Below, piece after piece: positions 34,020-45,294 of a stretch of 64,000 nt of DNA (position 1 is its first letter; the number at the start of each line of letters is the position of its first letter). Below the pieces are notes generated by a model that searched no databases, was not told where the DNA came from, and was given only the letters and a program-made list of their open reading frames with translations. Source of the DNA: Mactra quadrangularis (taxonomy: Eukaryota; Mollusca; Bivalvia; Venerida; Mactridae). The position numbers were made by a program, and so were the translations under genes. The stretch is from contig CM046293.1 in the NCBI GenBank assembly GCA_025267735.1, positions 9,262,560-9,326,559 of the forward strand, read 5' to 3'.

Positions 34020-34662
34020 GTGTTTGCTAATTTGTATGGGTTAATGACCCATTCTCATTGACATAGTGATTAAATTGTAAAATTATTGGATCTTTTCTCA
34101 TGTTTTTTATTTGTCCATGTTATACAGTTTTCAGTCGGTATAGATATCTAGATCAAATATATATATCTAGATCAAACTATAAAAAAGGGCTAAATACAGC
34201 TTATATTCAACCTCCTTCAACTATAGTTCAACTAAAACCAACCTTAGATCAACATGGAATCGGCTATAAATCACCCTAATAACAACCAATTATCAACCAG
34301 ATTTCAACCATCAACCAACCTAATGAGCGTTGAAGTAACGTTGAATTAACCTTGTATCAACGTTGAACACAACGTTGAATCAACGTTGATATTTCAACGT
34401 TGGCGCAACTTTCAAATCCTAAAATAAATCCAACATAAGAACAACGTTGTGGTTCAACGTTGAAACAATGTTGTTTCAACGTCGGTTTGCCTGCTGGGTA
34501 ATGGAGTCAATCATCGGGATTATTTCTTGACGCGCCAACAGTTAAAAGACCGTTTAACACAATTACTGTGCTTCAATTCGGCCATCTGAATTTAAAGCAT
34601 GTTAAACGCAGAATTTTCGGATTTTAAATTAGTAATTCAAGCAAATGCGAGTAAGATAAATA

Positions 34663-34804
34663 GAATATTAGGTTAGTGTCAATCTGTACTTAGTTTATCC
34701 GGCTCGTCTCCAAAAGGATTATTCGACTCGGCAAGCATCGCCGAATAAACCTTTCTCCAACCTGCCGGATAAACTAGATACAGATTGACACTAACCTAAT
34801 ATTC
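34663..34804. mobile_element. 142-bp near-perfect fold-back hairpin
   Basis: The outer 40 bases (GAATATTAGGTTAGTGTCAA onward) are repeated in reverse complement at the right end (to TTGACACTAACCTAATATTC) with one or two mismatches. The inner arms (TTATCCGG, AAAGGATTATTCG / CGAATAAACCTTT) also pair. It is probably a fold-back MITE and would form a very stable hairpin if transcribed. Confidence 0.85.
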
Positions 34805-35835
34805 TCTATATATCAGTGTTGCTATTTTTCAAGATGTTTTATGTAAGAAATACAAAATCACGTTTGTTATAATGTTTCTCTGAAATACTCTCTAAATAAC
34901 ATTTTTTCTTCAATAACTTCCTAAGCCTTTAAACATTTGACGACAACTTTATTCAATAAGATTATTATAGTCGTAAACAGTTAGGTATAAATATATTTAT
35001 AAAAGCAATTGTGTCAATATGAATCGTTTTATACAAAACGTTATCCACGCTTTTTGTTCAGACAATTGACTCGTGACCTAAAATACTTACATTGCAAATT
35101 CCTTGTTGGTCTTTTTCTTAGACAGAGAAAAATTTGTATTATAGCATATTGTATAGGAGTAAATAGAAAGGTTAAAGAAATTGTGAGCTATTTGTCTCTG
35201 TATGAAATCGTGTTATGTGAAAAGGTCTGCAGAAAACTTTTATTTAGATTATTCAAGAAGTTTATTTTATACTGTGCTTTATGATTGTCGTCATGATATG
35301 CCATGTTGGTATGGTATGCCGTACAACCCAACAAGCGAACAAAAAAGCTTAATGACTAAACCATTTCGTATTTTTGTAGCAAAATACAGTACGTTTAAAA
35401 ATGTTTTTGAAGCCTGAAAATGGTGACATGACAGTAAACTATACTTAACATGAATAATACATGAGAAGAAAATAAATCTATATGTGTTCATGTAAATCTA
35501 CGTCTATACAATATTTGTAGACAAAAAGTATGACACGGGTTGTCTGGAACAAATAGGTTACATTAATATTTAATTCTTACCGTAAACCATTTTCCCAGTG
35601 CTGTTACAATGTTTTAGTTGCTGTTTTGAAACTACATCACGTGCATTTACATATTCTTGTATTTGTTTAACTTCTTATTCACAGTGATTTTGTATCTCAC
35701 CGGTTTTCATTAGTTGTTTGGTAAGAATATATTTTCGGACGCACATTTTTTCATTGGCTTTTACAAGTGAAAAGAGATTTTTGCACGAATAATTTAAAAT
35801 GTAAGGTACCGTAAGTTAAACTATTATTAAAAATC
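34805..35835. other. Unassigned AT-rich stretch
   Basis: Overlapping short frames at 35.0-35.5 kb have no splice or domain support. Nothing else was seen. Confidence 0.45.
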
Positions 35836-35922
35836 CGTATTATCAAGCGTCTCACGACATATTTTCGTCGTAAATCCTTTTATATTGTTTTATTAAATTA
35901 TCGTAAGACATTTGATAATATG
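35836..35922. mobile_element. Short MITE (family ATTATCAAACGTCTTACGA), copy 1
   Basis: CGTATTATCAAGCGTCTCAC at the left and TCGTAAGACATTTGATAATA at the right are inverted repeats. Related copies are at 41,541-41,628 and 50,777-50,848. Confidence 0.75.
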
Positions 35923-36508
35923 CATTCTCGTACCTCGAGGTTCTCGATCATGTATTGAGAATCCTACTAGACTCTGGGAACGAGAATGGATAATATGCTG
36001 CCCTGCACGTTTTCACACTCCAAATAATCTTTTAAACATACCGAAAAACATACTAAAAATACGAAATGTTAGTCACAAACATAACCTTAAATAAACATCG
36101 TGAGAATCCAAAAAAAGTTTTTGTAGACCTTTTCACCTTTTCTACGCAGAGACAAATATCTAATAATTTCTGTTACCTTCTTGTTACTTCCAACAACTTA
36201 CAACATGCTAAATACATTTTCCCTCGGTCTTTAAATAAGACCAACAAAGAATTTTTCTTAGAAAACGCGTTGGAAATTTTGTGAATCCCAAATCGTTTAT
36301 TTGAACACGAAGCACTGACACAGCTGTTTTCAAATGTTTTTCACACTGACACAGTTGTTTTCATAAAATTATTTGTACCAAACTGTACAATTTCTTAACT
36401 CCTTATAACGGGGTGAGAAAGTTCGTGAAAGAAAATTGTCTTACAAAAACAAGCTATACAAAACGTGATTCTGAATCTTTTACGTAAAAGATCTTGAACA
36501 AAGCAACA

Positions 36509-36691
36509 CTGATAATAATGATACGACAAAAACACACAACTCAGTATATCAAAATGAGATATAGCACAAATTTAGATGAAAGAAACTTGTTCTCAGATTG
36601 TATCAAGATAGATTGCAACAAAAAAAAAAACAAGTTCACTGGAGACCTGTCGGTAATATGCTATATTCTAAATTACGATGAAGATAAATAG
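36509..36691 (+). pseudogene. Exon-like unit, copy 2 of 3
   Basis: After ACAAAG the frame runs (G)CAACACTG, TLIIMIRQKHTTQYIKMRYS, NLDERNLFSDCIKIDC and so on. An enlarged A-run gives an extra Lys, and a TAG replaces Leu near the end (NYDEDK then stop), so the last five residues of the other copies are lost. The sequence after the stop matches copy 3. Confidence 0.35.
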
Positions 36692-37124
36692 TTTGGTGTT
36701 ATCTAAGAGTAATTGAACCTATACGAGTGGTATCATAACGACTTGTTCACTCTAATCGTTTTAAACCCAAGATGTAAAACTGTGTCAGGCTATGAATTTT
36801 TGTAACTTTCCCTCTGTCTATGAAAAAGACCAACAAAGAATTTGTGTTAGAATACGCATAGGAAATTTTGTGAATCTCAAATCGTTTCTTTGAACACGAA
36901 GCATTGACACAGCTGTTTCCAAATGTTTTTCAGATTGACAGTTGTTTTCATAAAATGATTTATACCAAACTGTATAATCAATCTAAATCAATCTTATTGA
37001 AATTAAATGTTTAATTCGTTATGACAGGGTTGGAAAGTTCTGGAAAGAAAATTGTCTTACAAAAACAAACAATAGCAAACGTTATTCAGAATCTTTTACG
37101 TAAAAGATCTTGAACAAAGCAACA

Positions 37125-37319
37125 CTGATAATAATGATACGACAAAAACACACAACTCAGTATATCAAAATGAGATATAGCACAAATTTAGATGAAAGAA
37201 ACTTGTTCTCAGATTGTATCAAGATAGATTGGAACAAAAATAACAAGTTCACTGGAGACCTGTCGGTATTATGCTATATTCTAAATAATGATGAAGATAA
37301 ATTGTTTGGTGTTATCTAA
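37125..37319 (+). CDS. Exon-like unit, copy 3 of 3
   Basis: This is the same frame as copies 1 and 2, ending NNDEDKLFGVI and a stop. Most differences from copy 2 are single substitutions. The start is taken after the shared ACAAAG boundary; an ATG upstream of it is not shared with copy 1. Confidence 0.35.
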   Translation: MIIMIRQKHTTQYIKMRYSTNLDERNLFSDCIKIDWNKNNKFTGDLSVLCYILNNDEDKLFGVI

Positions 37320-37430
37320 GAGTAATTGAACCTATACAAGTTGTAACATAACGACCTGTTCACTTCAATCATTTAAAACCCACGATGTAAAAATGTGTCA
37401 GACTATAAATTCTTGTTTTTGCACGGTCGT

Positions 37431-38290
37431 TTTTTATTCTTATAACAAATATGATTTATATATTTTCTCGTTATTTATCAACCTAATACAAATTAAATAT
37501 TTTTAGGACTTGTGTTTTAACAATGAAGTACATGTAGACATTTTATTAGAAATGTATATATATTATATCATTTTATTAAAAATGTCTCGAACTACAACCT
37601 CGACAAACGATGTTTTTCTAATATTTATGTTGTTTAGTTTAAAGATGAAATAACTAGATTTTTCACCAAATGTGACAATTACCTCCTATGGGTTTTTGTC
37701 AAGAAATTTGATTCAAATCTGTACAATAAAATTTGAAATATTGAGCAGACTAATAAAAGTTACAGATCGAAAAGCTGACTCCTATAAACCCCCAAATATA
37801 GTTTCGGAGGGAGTATAAAAATTCAGATATAATTGGTTAAAAATTGCACCACATTTCACAATAAAACTTTCATTTTTTCAAATCAACTCGTGGCATAATA
37901 CATGAATGTATGAACTATATACATGTAATAAATCAGAATACAAATACATGTAGATGTATAAAATTGATGATATACAGTGTCATCGATAATTACCATTATA
38001 CTTTTGTAAATTTGTGATTTTTTTTAACAATACTTTAGAAATTAAAAACACATCTTTAGAAACACTAATTTATGACAATTACAATTTATAAAGTATTCCA
38101 ATTGTAACAATACATATATATTAAAACTATCATAAAAATATTTAACATGAAAATATTTGAATAAATGGAACAAAAAACTCTTTTGGATGACACTGTATGT
38201 TGACATGTACCATTTAACATATGATAGAAGAAAAAATGTAACTAGTTTGCATTACCTACCCCTTACCACTATCGTTAATGGGTCATGCAA
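37431..38290. other. Unassigned AT-rich stretch
   Basis: Bases 38,170-38,200 loosely match the terminus motif (ACTCTTTTGGATGACACTGT). No other feature was seen. Confidence 0.45.
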
Positions 38291-38327
38291 AGCGCAATAA
38301 TGGCGGCTCCCACCAGGGCATCTTCAG
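38290..38327 (+). promoter_or_regulatory. Possible start exon with YY1-type initiator
   Basis: GCAATAATGGCGGCTCCCAC holds a YY1-like motif overlapping an ATG at 38,300. The frame reads MAAPTRASS and meets TCAGGTTATA, a weak donor. No downstream exon was found. Confidence 0.25.
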
Positions 38328-38579
38328 GTTATAAAATGTATTTTGTTTTCTTTTTATTTTGCATGAACATTTTATGACGATGGCCAATTTGGTAAAAGTT
38401 TGGTACTATATATGTCATTCGAAGTCGATTGTTTGTGAACTTAAATTCAGCAACCGATTAACCACAAACTGCAAAGTAGGTACGATTATGACATTGAATA
38501 TTTCGACTTAGTATTTCGGATACTTTACTTATTATAAATGTAACCGACCAACTAAAAATAAGGTTTCCACTGTGTTTTT

Positions 38580-38702
38580 GGGATCATGGCTGTAGAAAAA
38601 ATTTCATGACCGAACTCCACGAAAGTATGCTCTGCCTAGGAATGAATTTACGACCCTTTGATCAGTAGACTTGTGCGCTACCAACTGAGTTAGCCGTGTG
38701 GC
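38580..38702 (-). mobile_element. Type-3 SINE head fragment
   Basis: The reverse complement shows GCCACACGGCTAACTCAGTT, an anticodon-like arm and 'ggagttcggtcatgaaatt'. The 3' two-thirds are missing. Confidence 0.85.
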
Positions 38703-40340
38703 TTTGAAATAAACTGTAGCTCATTTAATTAATTTTTTACATTTTATAAAACAGATGTAACTATTGTCACAAGACTCCCGATATAGTCTCTCAATCGTAT
38801 GACATAGTTTTCTTCGTTTACTAGTGCAAGGGAATTTACGTGTAAAACTATAAAATTGATTTTCTTCACAAGTAATTGGAATTAAATTAGGTTATTTAAA
38901 ACTAAATACATCTCAACTCTGCCATACAGTGCACCTTCTCACAAAAAATCTAACAAAAAAGTTATCGGTAGTCAATTTAATAAATTTTGCAGATCAAAGT
39001 TTGAAGGATTATAAACATAAGTATGATATGATTTTCAACAAGTAAACAATATTCTACATGAATGTTTCTTGCTTTTGACTTACGATGATTTTATTGTAAG
39101 ATTTTTTGTGAAAAGCATTACTGTATTTAACACAAAGATCATTTGACAACCACACCATTCATAACAAAATAAATCAAACTTCAAACTAATTTACCATTAA
39201 TCCTCAAGTTACTTAATTAGAAATGTAAAAAAGAAATGCAATTTATAATTACTAATGCCAAGTCAAAAACTGGTGATCTAGAGGTTTTTTAAATAACATT
39301 ATTCCAATTCCCTCTTCTGAATTGATTTCCTTTTCAGGCAAACAAAATTTTCCAACTTTATGATAGATGTTAACATTTATTTATTTATAAATTGATCATT
39401 TAGATTGAAAGATTTGACAAAACACTTTTGGTATTCATCCAAAAACGCAGACGAAACAATAAGCGTATTTGCATTATATAACTTTATAATTCAAACCAAG
39501 CGAAACTTTATTCAGAAAGTATTTTTTCAAATAAGGTGACAAATCGTTTTGCTAAATGTTGTTGTTTTCATTGAAACAAATCACAAGTGTTAAAACCATT
39601 TCATTACTAAACGTAAAATTGGAATATTGATGTATCCATTACATGCCTCATGTTCATTTTCAATATAAAAGCGCAGTTCACATAAACGGTGAAAGAAATA
39701 TTTTCTCTACGACGTCTTGTAGCAGGCAATCGTTACTGAAGAAATTGACTTACATTAAACATTAAATTACATTTAAATGTCAAAAAAGAACCAATCACAA
39801 ACAATATCTTGACATTCTAAATTTCAGTAAATTATTTAAAACATTTACAACAAAAAAGTTACAAAATATAAAAAACTTATGCGTTTTTTGTGCCATGTTG
39901 TTTTTGACAATTTAAGTATAAATAGACAATGTTTGCCTTGCCATGACATTTATTTCATTTATTTAAGGACCCAAATGGAAGCAAGGTAATCCACATATCC
40001 TGTTTGTGATATCCTAAATAAATGAAAATACGTCCTAGCGTAATGAATGTATTGCACTTACAGTATTTATATTTTATGTTTTACTGTTTGTTAAGTCATT
40101 TGTGTGCTATGTTTGTATTATTTTAATTTATAAAAAAATCTCTTTATATCTATTACATCTCTTATTATATGAACATATATCGAGAACATAGCTTTAAAAA
40201 GATTTCAAGCATTAGTCTGAACATAATAGACATGTGAAGGACGATTTTAATGGTGCTGGAAAAGAGAGTAATTTAATTCTGAAGTTTGTTTGAATTTCTG
40301 ACTAAAATAGAGTAATGTTACGAAAACGTGAACATCTTAG
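38703..40340. other. Unassigned AT-rich stretch
   Basis: No exon, SINE or tandem repeat could be supported. Confidence 0.45.
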
Positions 40341-40650
40341 CCGCACGGCCAACTAAGTCGATAGTGCACAGGTCTACTGACCGAAGGGTCGTAGAAAAGT
40401 TTTCCGAGCGGGACATACTTTCTTGTAGTTTGGTTTTGAAAAACGGTCTATGACTATTCTCCCTCCTATCATTAGTTCTAAATCATTTAGTGCAGTTGTC
40501 AGTCACTGACGGAAGCATGTGCCTAGTATCTGGTCAACAGCTAAATCTTGGCATTAAGCCTTTTTAATAACGTTGAGTAGGTTGACTATCGTCGTTATAG
40601 AATTATACAATGTGTTACTATGACGTTAAATCAATAAAAACGAACAGAAG
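40341..40650 (+). mobile_element. Type-3 SINE, diverged
   Basis: Head GCCGCACGGCCAACTAAGTC, a damaged box B, 'gttgtcagtcactgacgg', and tail 'tgttactatgacgttaaatc'. Confidence 0.82.
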
Positions 40651-40885
40651 AACGTAAATCCAAAAAGTAATTGAAGCAATTAAGTAAGCGAGGCAAAGAT
40701 TATCGACCAATACGTGCCCTTTACCAACTAAAGCGGGAACACAAATTAACGATCAAATCACTTTTTACCGTGTTTCTCTCTTTGTATTATGTATTAAGTA
40801 TCCTATATTCAGGAAAAAAACATTCATTTAGAAAAAAAATCTTCTCCAGCTTTGAAAATCGATCAAAGTGCTGGAAGCACCGAAT

Positions 40886-40917
40886 CAATAATAATAATAA
40901 TGATAATAATAATGCTC
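40886..40917 (+). repeat. (AAT)n microsatellite
   Basis: AATAATAATAATAATGATAA type repeat. It produces a run of Asn codons in a plus-strand open frame that is not otherwise gene-like. Confidence 0.9.
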
Positions 40918-41399
40918 AATTAGTTAAACCCATTACTATTAATATAAAAAATAATACAATTACTCATCATTAAATTATAATTTATCACAGACGATGTTAT
41001 AGTTTTAGTGTCACCTGAGGGCTTACCGCCACCGCCCATATATATTATATTTTTGTATTGCTTCTTATATATTTTTTTTCATATTTTAAGTGGATTGGAC
41101 CTACATCATTCACAGTTAATGACTCGACTTATGTTTTGCATTTTTTATACTGCATCACCCTCTTATTATGTATTATGTGCAGGTGCGCGTCTGTGCGAGT
41201 AAAATTTGTTTATATTTATGTATGTGATTGAGAAATTTTAACTTGACTATGTTATCAATGCCACCAAATTGATAGAAAGTTGTCGGTTTTAGTCTGGCTA
41301 GCAACTTTAAGTCTCAGTGTGAAAACTTAAAACAAGATAATAAAGTGGTTACGAGCTAAAATTGAACAGCCAACTCAGCTTTCGTTTAAATCCTATCCA

Positions 41400-41800
41400 A
41401 AATCCATTATTTTTGTTTAGTATCCTGATGAAACACTATCAAAGATATTTTATGAAAGTTGGTATGCTTATTCAATGGTACTACATCTACACAACTGTAA
41501 AAGGACATAACTTTTGATTATTGATTAGAGTTATGGGTCCCGTATAATCAAACGTCTTAGGACTGATTTTAATCGTAAATCCTTCTATATTGTATTGTTA
41601 AATTATCGTAAGATTTTTGATAATATGATGCCATGGCCCTTTATATTTTACTGATTATTGTTAATATGTGTTCCAGTTGAAATATCTTTAGTACTAATGA
41701 AGGTATTTGAAGGAAAATTGGTATGCTTTTTCATCGACACTACATCTACACAAGTGTAAGGGGAAATTACAATTGATTAGTTGTTTTGGAGTTATACCCC
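41400..41800 (+). repeat. Two diverged copies of a ~135-bp repeat split by a MITE
   Basis: 'ttggtatgctt-ttca-tg-cactacatctacacaa' occurs at 41,459 and 41,718, each followed by 'ttgatta-t-gttttggagttat'. The MITE at 41,541-41,628 sits between them. Confidence 0.6.
41541..41628. mobile_element. Short MITE (ATTATCAAACGTCTTACGA), copy 2
   Basis: CGTATAATCAAACGTCTTAG on the left is matched by ATCGTAAGATTTTTGATAAT on the right. Confidence 0.75.
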
Positions 41801-42936
41801 ATTCATATTTTACAAAGAAGACTGTAATCATTGGTTGACTGATTTATTTCCTTTGGAAAATATCTAAGTATTGTCTTAAAAGCACTTTTTTAAAGATAAG
41901 TCATGTTATGGACAAAACATTCGAAAAGTCTAACGCGCTGTCCTTGGACTACTCTTGTTATGGAATAATACAAGTTAATCTATGAAACCTTTCTGTTTCA
42001 AGCTTGATATCAAATGGCGTCAATAACAAACGATAAGTGACATTTCTCTCTTAATGAAGATTGCTCACAATCTGCAATCTATATTATTACGTTTTCATTG
42101 TCTTTTGGTGCTTGTAATTGTTTACTGCAGTTAATGGTTTCGTCTGTCTTTTTATTACTTCTGATTTTTCTATACGGAAATTACGTCTATCACGTTTTTC
42201 TTGTACGAACAATATTGTACTGTTGAATTGAAGATGTGTTCTCAAAGAACCATACGACTAATTTCATATACTTTGTCTGGATATTAAGAGAATATACTGT
42301 TTAGAAAATCAATTGCACGATCATGTTCACCTGAATTACAAAATATGAAATGGTTTAAATAATAATATAATATCTCTTTCCCTAAAACATTAACATAGCG
42401 ACTCATTTATAAATTGAGTAAAGTATTTCCGTTGTGGTTGTTGAGATAAAGTATTGAGTGACATAGGAAGGCGCCAATAATTATGTTCATGGAAAAAGTC
42501 AGAGACAAGAACTGAATACATTAATAAAAATGTAAAATTATTGACAAGCTTGTAGCATAAAGTATTTGACAAAAGTAATTGCAAAATAAAGATTTAAAGG
42601 TACTAATTCACTGATTTGGTTAAGATTTTCTATATTTTAAAAATAGTGTCTGCAATTGTGTCAAAATATAGTTCTTAATATTTTAAGACATACGACAAAT
42701 AGATTTAAAAAATATATACAATAAAAGTCACAAAAATGCTAAAAGTGTCTATACGGTGACATTATAATTACCAAAACACTACTTCTGCTTCCAAAAATGT
42801 TTCCATATAATTTAGATAGTTTCAGAAAAAAATATATTTAAGTTGAAGTCTGTGAATGAGAAACTTTAATGCTACAGGACACACTAAAGGGATCAAAGTG
42901 TACAAAATAGTCATAGATATGTGTTTAGAGGATTTG
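41801..42936. other. Unassigned AT-rich stretch
   Basis: No feature could be supported. Confidence 0.45.
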
Positions 42937-43463
42937 TTACACTGCCTTCCAAACATTCCTTCACTTATTCATAATTGACATTGTACTTTATTGAGTTTTA
43001 ACATGTTCTTAAGAACAGCTTTTTTAAATCATTTTAATATTGCGGATCGGGCCTGGCCAGGCGGTTACGACGTTGGACTCGGTAAGTATTGGATAACCAG
43101 CTCTGCGTGGGTTTGAATCCCATCCAAAGACCTACCTTGTTGTTTCCTTGAGCGAGAAACTTTATCCTAACTAAAATAAATAAGTACGAGATTGCTTTTT
43201 GAAATAAGTACATTTTTCGTTTGGATATGAAATGACAAAATATTTCAAACTTGATATTGTTTCAGTGTGATACATTGACCATAGTTTTGAGAGGCTTCTA
43301 GATAACTTTTGAATTAACTAAAAAAAAATAAACTGATTGTAATAGTGTTTCTATAGCATGATTAATAAAAAAATAAACAATGGTACAACGTTTGTCAAAC
43401 TTGAACTTGTTATTGGTTGCAAATTTTAATTAACTATACTGTGAACTTTTGGAGGGCAATGTA
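42937..43463. mobile_element. Tc1/mariner-like non-autonomous element
   Basis: The left end, TACACTGCCTTCCAAACATT, and the right end, CTTTTGGAGGGCAATGTA, are inverted copies of the terminus motif, next to TA. The interior holds a SINE (43,046) and no transposase. The pairing of the ends is inferred. Confidence 0.5.
43046..43170 (+). mobile_element. Type-4 tRNA-like SINE head
   Basis: GGGCCTGGCCAGGCGGTTAC, then box B GGGTTTGAATCCCATCC and 'tccttgagcgagaaactt'. It differs from the other three SINE types. Confidence 0.65.
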
Positions 43464-43886
43464 TACTAACACGCAAAAAAATATACACTCAGTAAAAGAC
43501 AAATTTCACATACAAAGTTAAATTGTTTGTATTAACTTAGGAAAATTGTTTAATAACCCTATCGACGTCATTAGACGTCATGCGTATACCTTGCTGTGAT
43601 CCGTAGACGAGGTGGACATAACAGATATTGATGTACAATCACATTATTAAACTAATTTCCTAAGTTAATACTAAAAAACAAAGAACGTCTGCAACTTTTT
43701 TTTTTCCTTCCTCTGTCTTTAAACGTTAATTATGCTTACGATGTTAACTGAAATTTAACTAATTTTACATCTATGTGGCAAATGGATTTGGCTAAATAAT
43801 GATACTAAACATACCTATATTGCATTTAACTTTATATGTGAATTTTGTCTTTTATTGAGTGTATATTTTTTTGCGTGTCAGTATAT
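43464..43886. mobile_element. Nested inverted-repeat element
   Basis: The outer arms of about 60 bp (ACACGCAAAAAAATATACAC, TCACATACAAAGTTAAAT and reverse complements at 43,823-43,886) enclose a second pair (GTATTAACTTAGGAAA at 43,530; TTTCCTAAGTTAATAC at 43,658). The core includes GACGTCATTAGACGTCATGC. This may be one fold-back element inside another. Confidence 0.8.
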
Positions 43887-45148
43887 ATATAATAGACTAT
43901 TTTACGATTTTAGATGTAAGAATAATAAATCAAATCATGCAATTCCATTAAAAAATCAATGTTAACTATATTGGATTTAGACGATTTAAACATTTATTAA
44001 CTTTACCCAGACATTGTTGTCATCTAAATTGAGTAAATAGAGACAGAAAAAAAGAAACGTATGTTTTCCTTTTATCATAATATCATTTTATATTGAAGCA
44101 AATAACTTATATTGCTGTTCAATGCTTCTGCTTGTATATTTAAGTGTTATTAGAATTATCAAATTGCATGTTATAACCAAGGTTTCAACTTTTGTTCATG
44201 ATTGCTGACATACAGTAACGTTCCTTTGCAATTTACCAAACTTACCAAGTTTTATGCAAAAATTCAATGTTTGTTGTTTAGTTTAGTTTATACTAATTTA
44301 TCTTAGCTCAAATATGAAACGATTTATTCAAATTAAGAATAACCACTTTCGAGTCCACTTCCTGCTTCACCACTACTAAGCTAGTAGGTTGTTTCGAGCT
44401 CAGTGAAACGACAGGGGTAGGTTTTGGATTAGTTTCGAACAAACGAACTTCAGCACTGTTGATGTTAGCAATGTTTCTGACAAACATTTACATGTTTTAA
44501 AGATAAAGTACCAATTGAATATACAATAGTGACATTTTATTTCTTAGAAAATGTTATAAAACCATCGAACCATTATATGTACAAATCGCCAATCACATGT
44601 TACATAATTTCCTAATAATTGTATACTACTTGAATGGCTATAAAGTTTAATGTCTATGTCCTTCACGAAATGATTAACATGAGAATATTTTGATTCGTTG
44701 ATCAAATAAACTGTAGTATTAAATTTAGCTTATGTCGTGTATTTTAGCGTGTGTATAATTTTAATAAGATAAAAACAATCAGTCAGTGATAAAAGAGCAT
44801 CATTGGGCGCTTGCTTGGGCATGCATTCTTTATTTATGTTTTTAATTAAGCCATGAACGCAGTGGATATTAGTTAATAATTCTTTTGAATATATGAATTT
44901 ATATAATAGCGGCACAAAGTTGTAATGTATAAATGTTATATGTAGAATGTTGTTTGTTTAAAACTTGAAATAAATAACTTTTCCCCACAGAGGGTGGTCC
45001 GCGAATTCAAGTACACGTATCCAACCTTACTAATTTGGAAAGATCTAGAACATCATTTTGTCCGAACTGATTCAAGTAAATAATTAATGTTTGCTAAAGA
45101 TATTAAAACGAATGACCGAGTTATATTACACATACTGCATTTATATGA
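43887..45148. other. Unassigned AT-rich stretch
   Basis: No feature could be supported. Confidence 0.45.
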
Positions 45149-45294
45149 ATATTACATCTTACAGATGGTGATAGAAAGGAATGTTTACCCGAGACAATTA
45201 ATGTCAACGGAGGCTTAAGCTGAAGTAAACATTACTAGTCAAGGGCAAACATTGAGTTCTATCACCCTCAGTATGATGTGATATTTATTTTAAT
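45149..45294. mobile_element. Inverted-repeat element with GGTGATAGAA arms
   Basis: The left arm, ATATTACATCTTACAGATGG then TGATAGAAAGGAATGTTT, is matched by the reverse complement of AAACATTGAGTTCTATCACC and CTCAGTATGATGTGATAT. The interior is about 50 bp. It is probably a MITE. Confidence 0.7.

Larger units (their letters stand above)
32685..34498. mobile_element. 1.8-kb DNA transposon with CAACGTTG-rich ends
   Basis: The ends are inverted: TACCCAGCAGGCA at 32,683 and TGCCTGCTGGGTA to 34,500, so the element sits between TA dinucleotides. Both ends carry many copies of the self-complementary word CAACGTTG (32,700-32,830 and 34,325-34,490), the usual form of subterminal transposase-binding repeats. 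The interior has no recognisable transposase but does have promoter-like and exon-like signals, listed next. It is probably non-autonomous. The superfamily was not assigned. Confidence 0.88.
36200..37430 (+). repeat. 616-bp tandem duplication carrying exon-like units 2 and 3
   Basis: Two adjacent copies, about 36,200-36,815 and 36,816-37,430, share 'gaccaacaaagaattt', 'tgaacacgaagca-tgacac', 'ttttacgtaaaagatcttga' and the whole exon-like frame. The offset between the frames is exactly 616 bases. Confidence 0.9.

Noticed and set aside
32685..34498. Assignment of the transposon to a named superfamily
   Set aside because: The ends and TA flanks are clear, but no transposase is present and several superfamilies could fit.
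40671..40973. 100-codon plus-strand frame with poly-Asn
   Set aside because: Driven by the (AAT)n microsatellite. It starts inside SINE-flanking sequence and has no homology-like motif.
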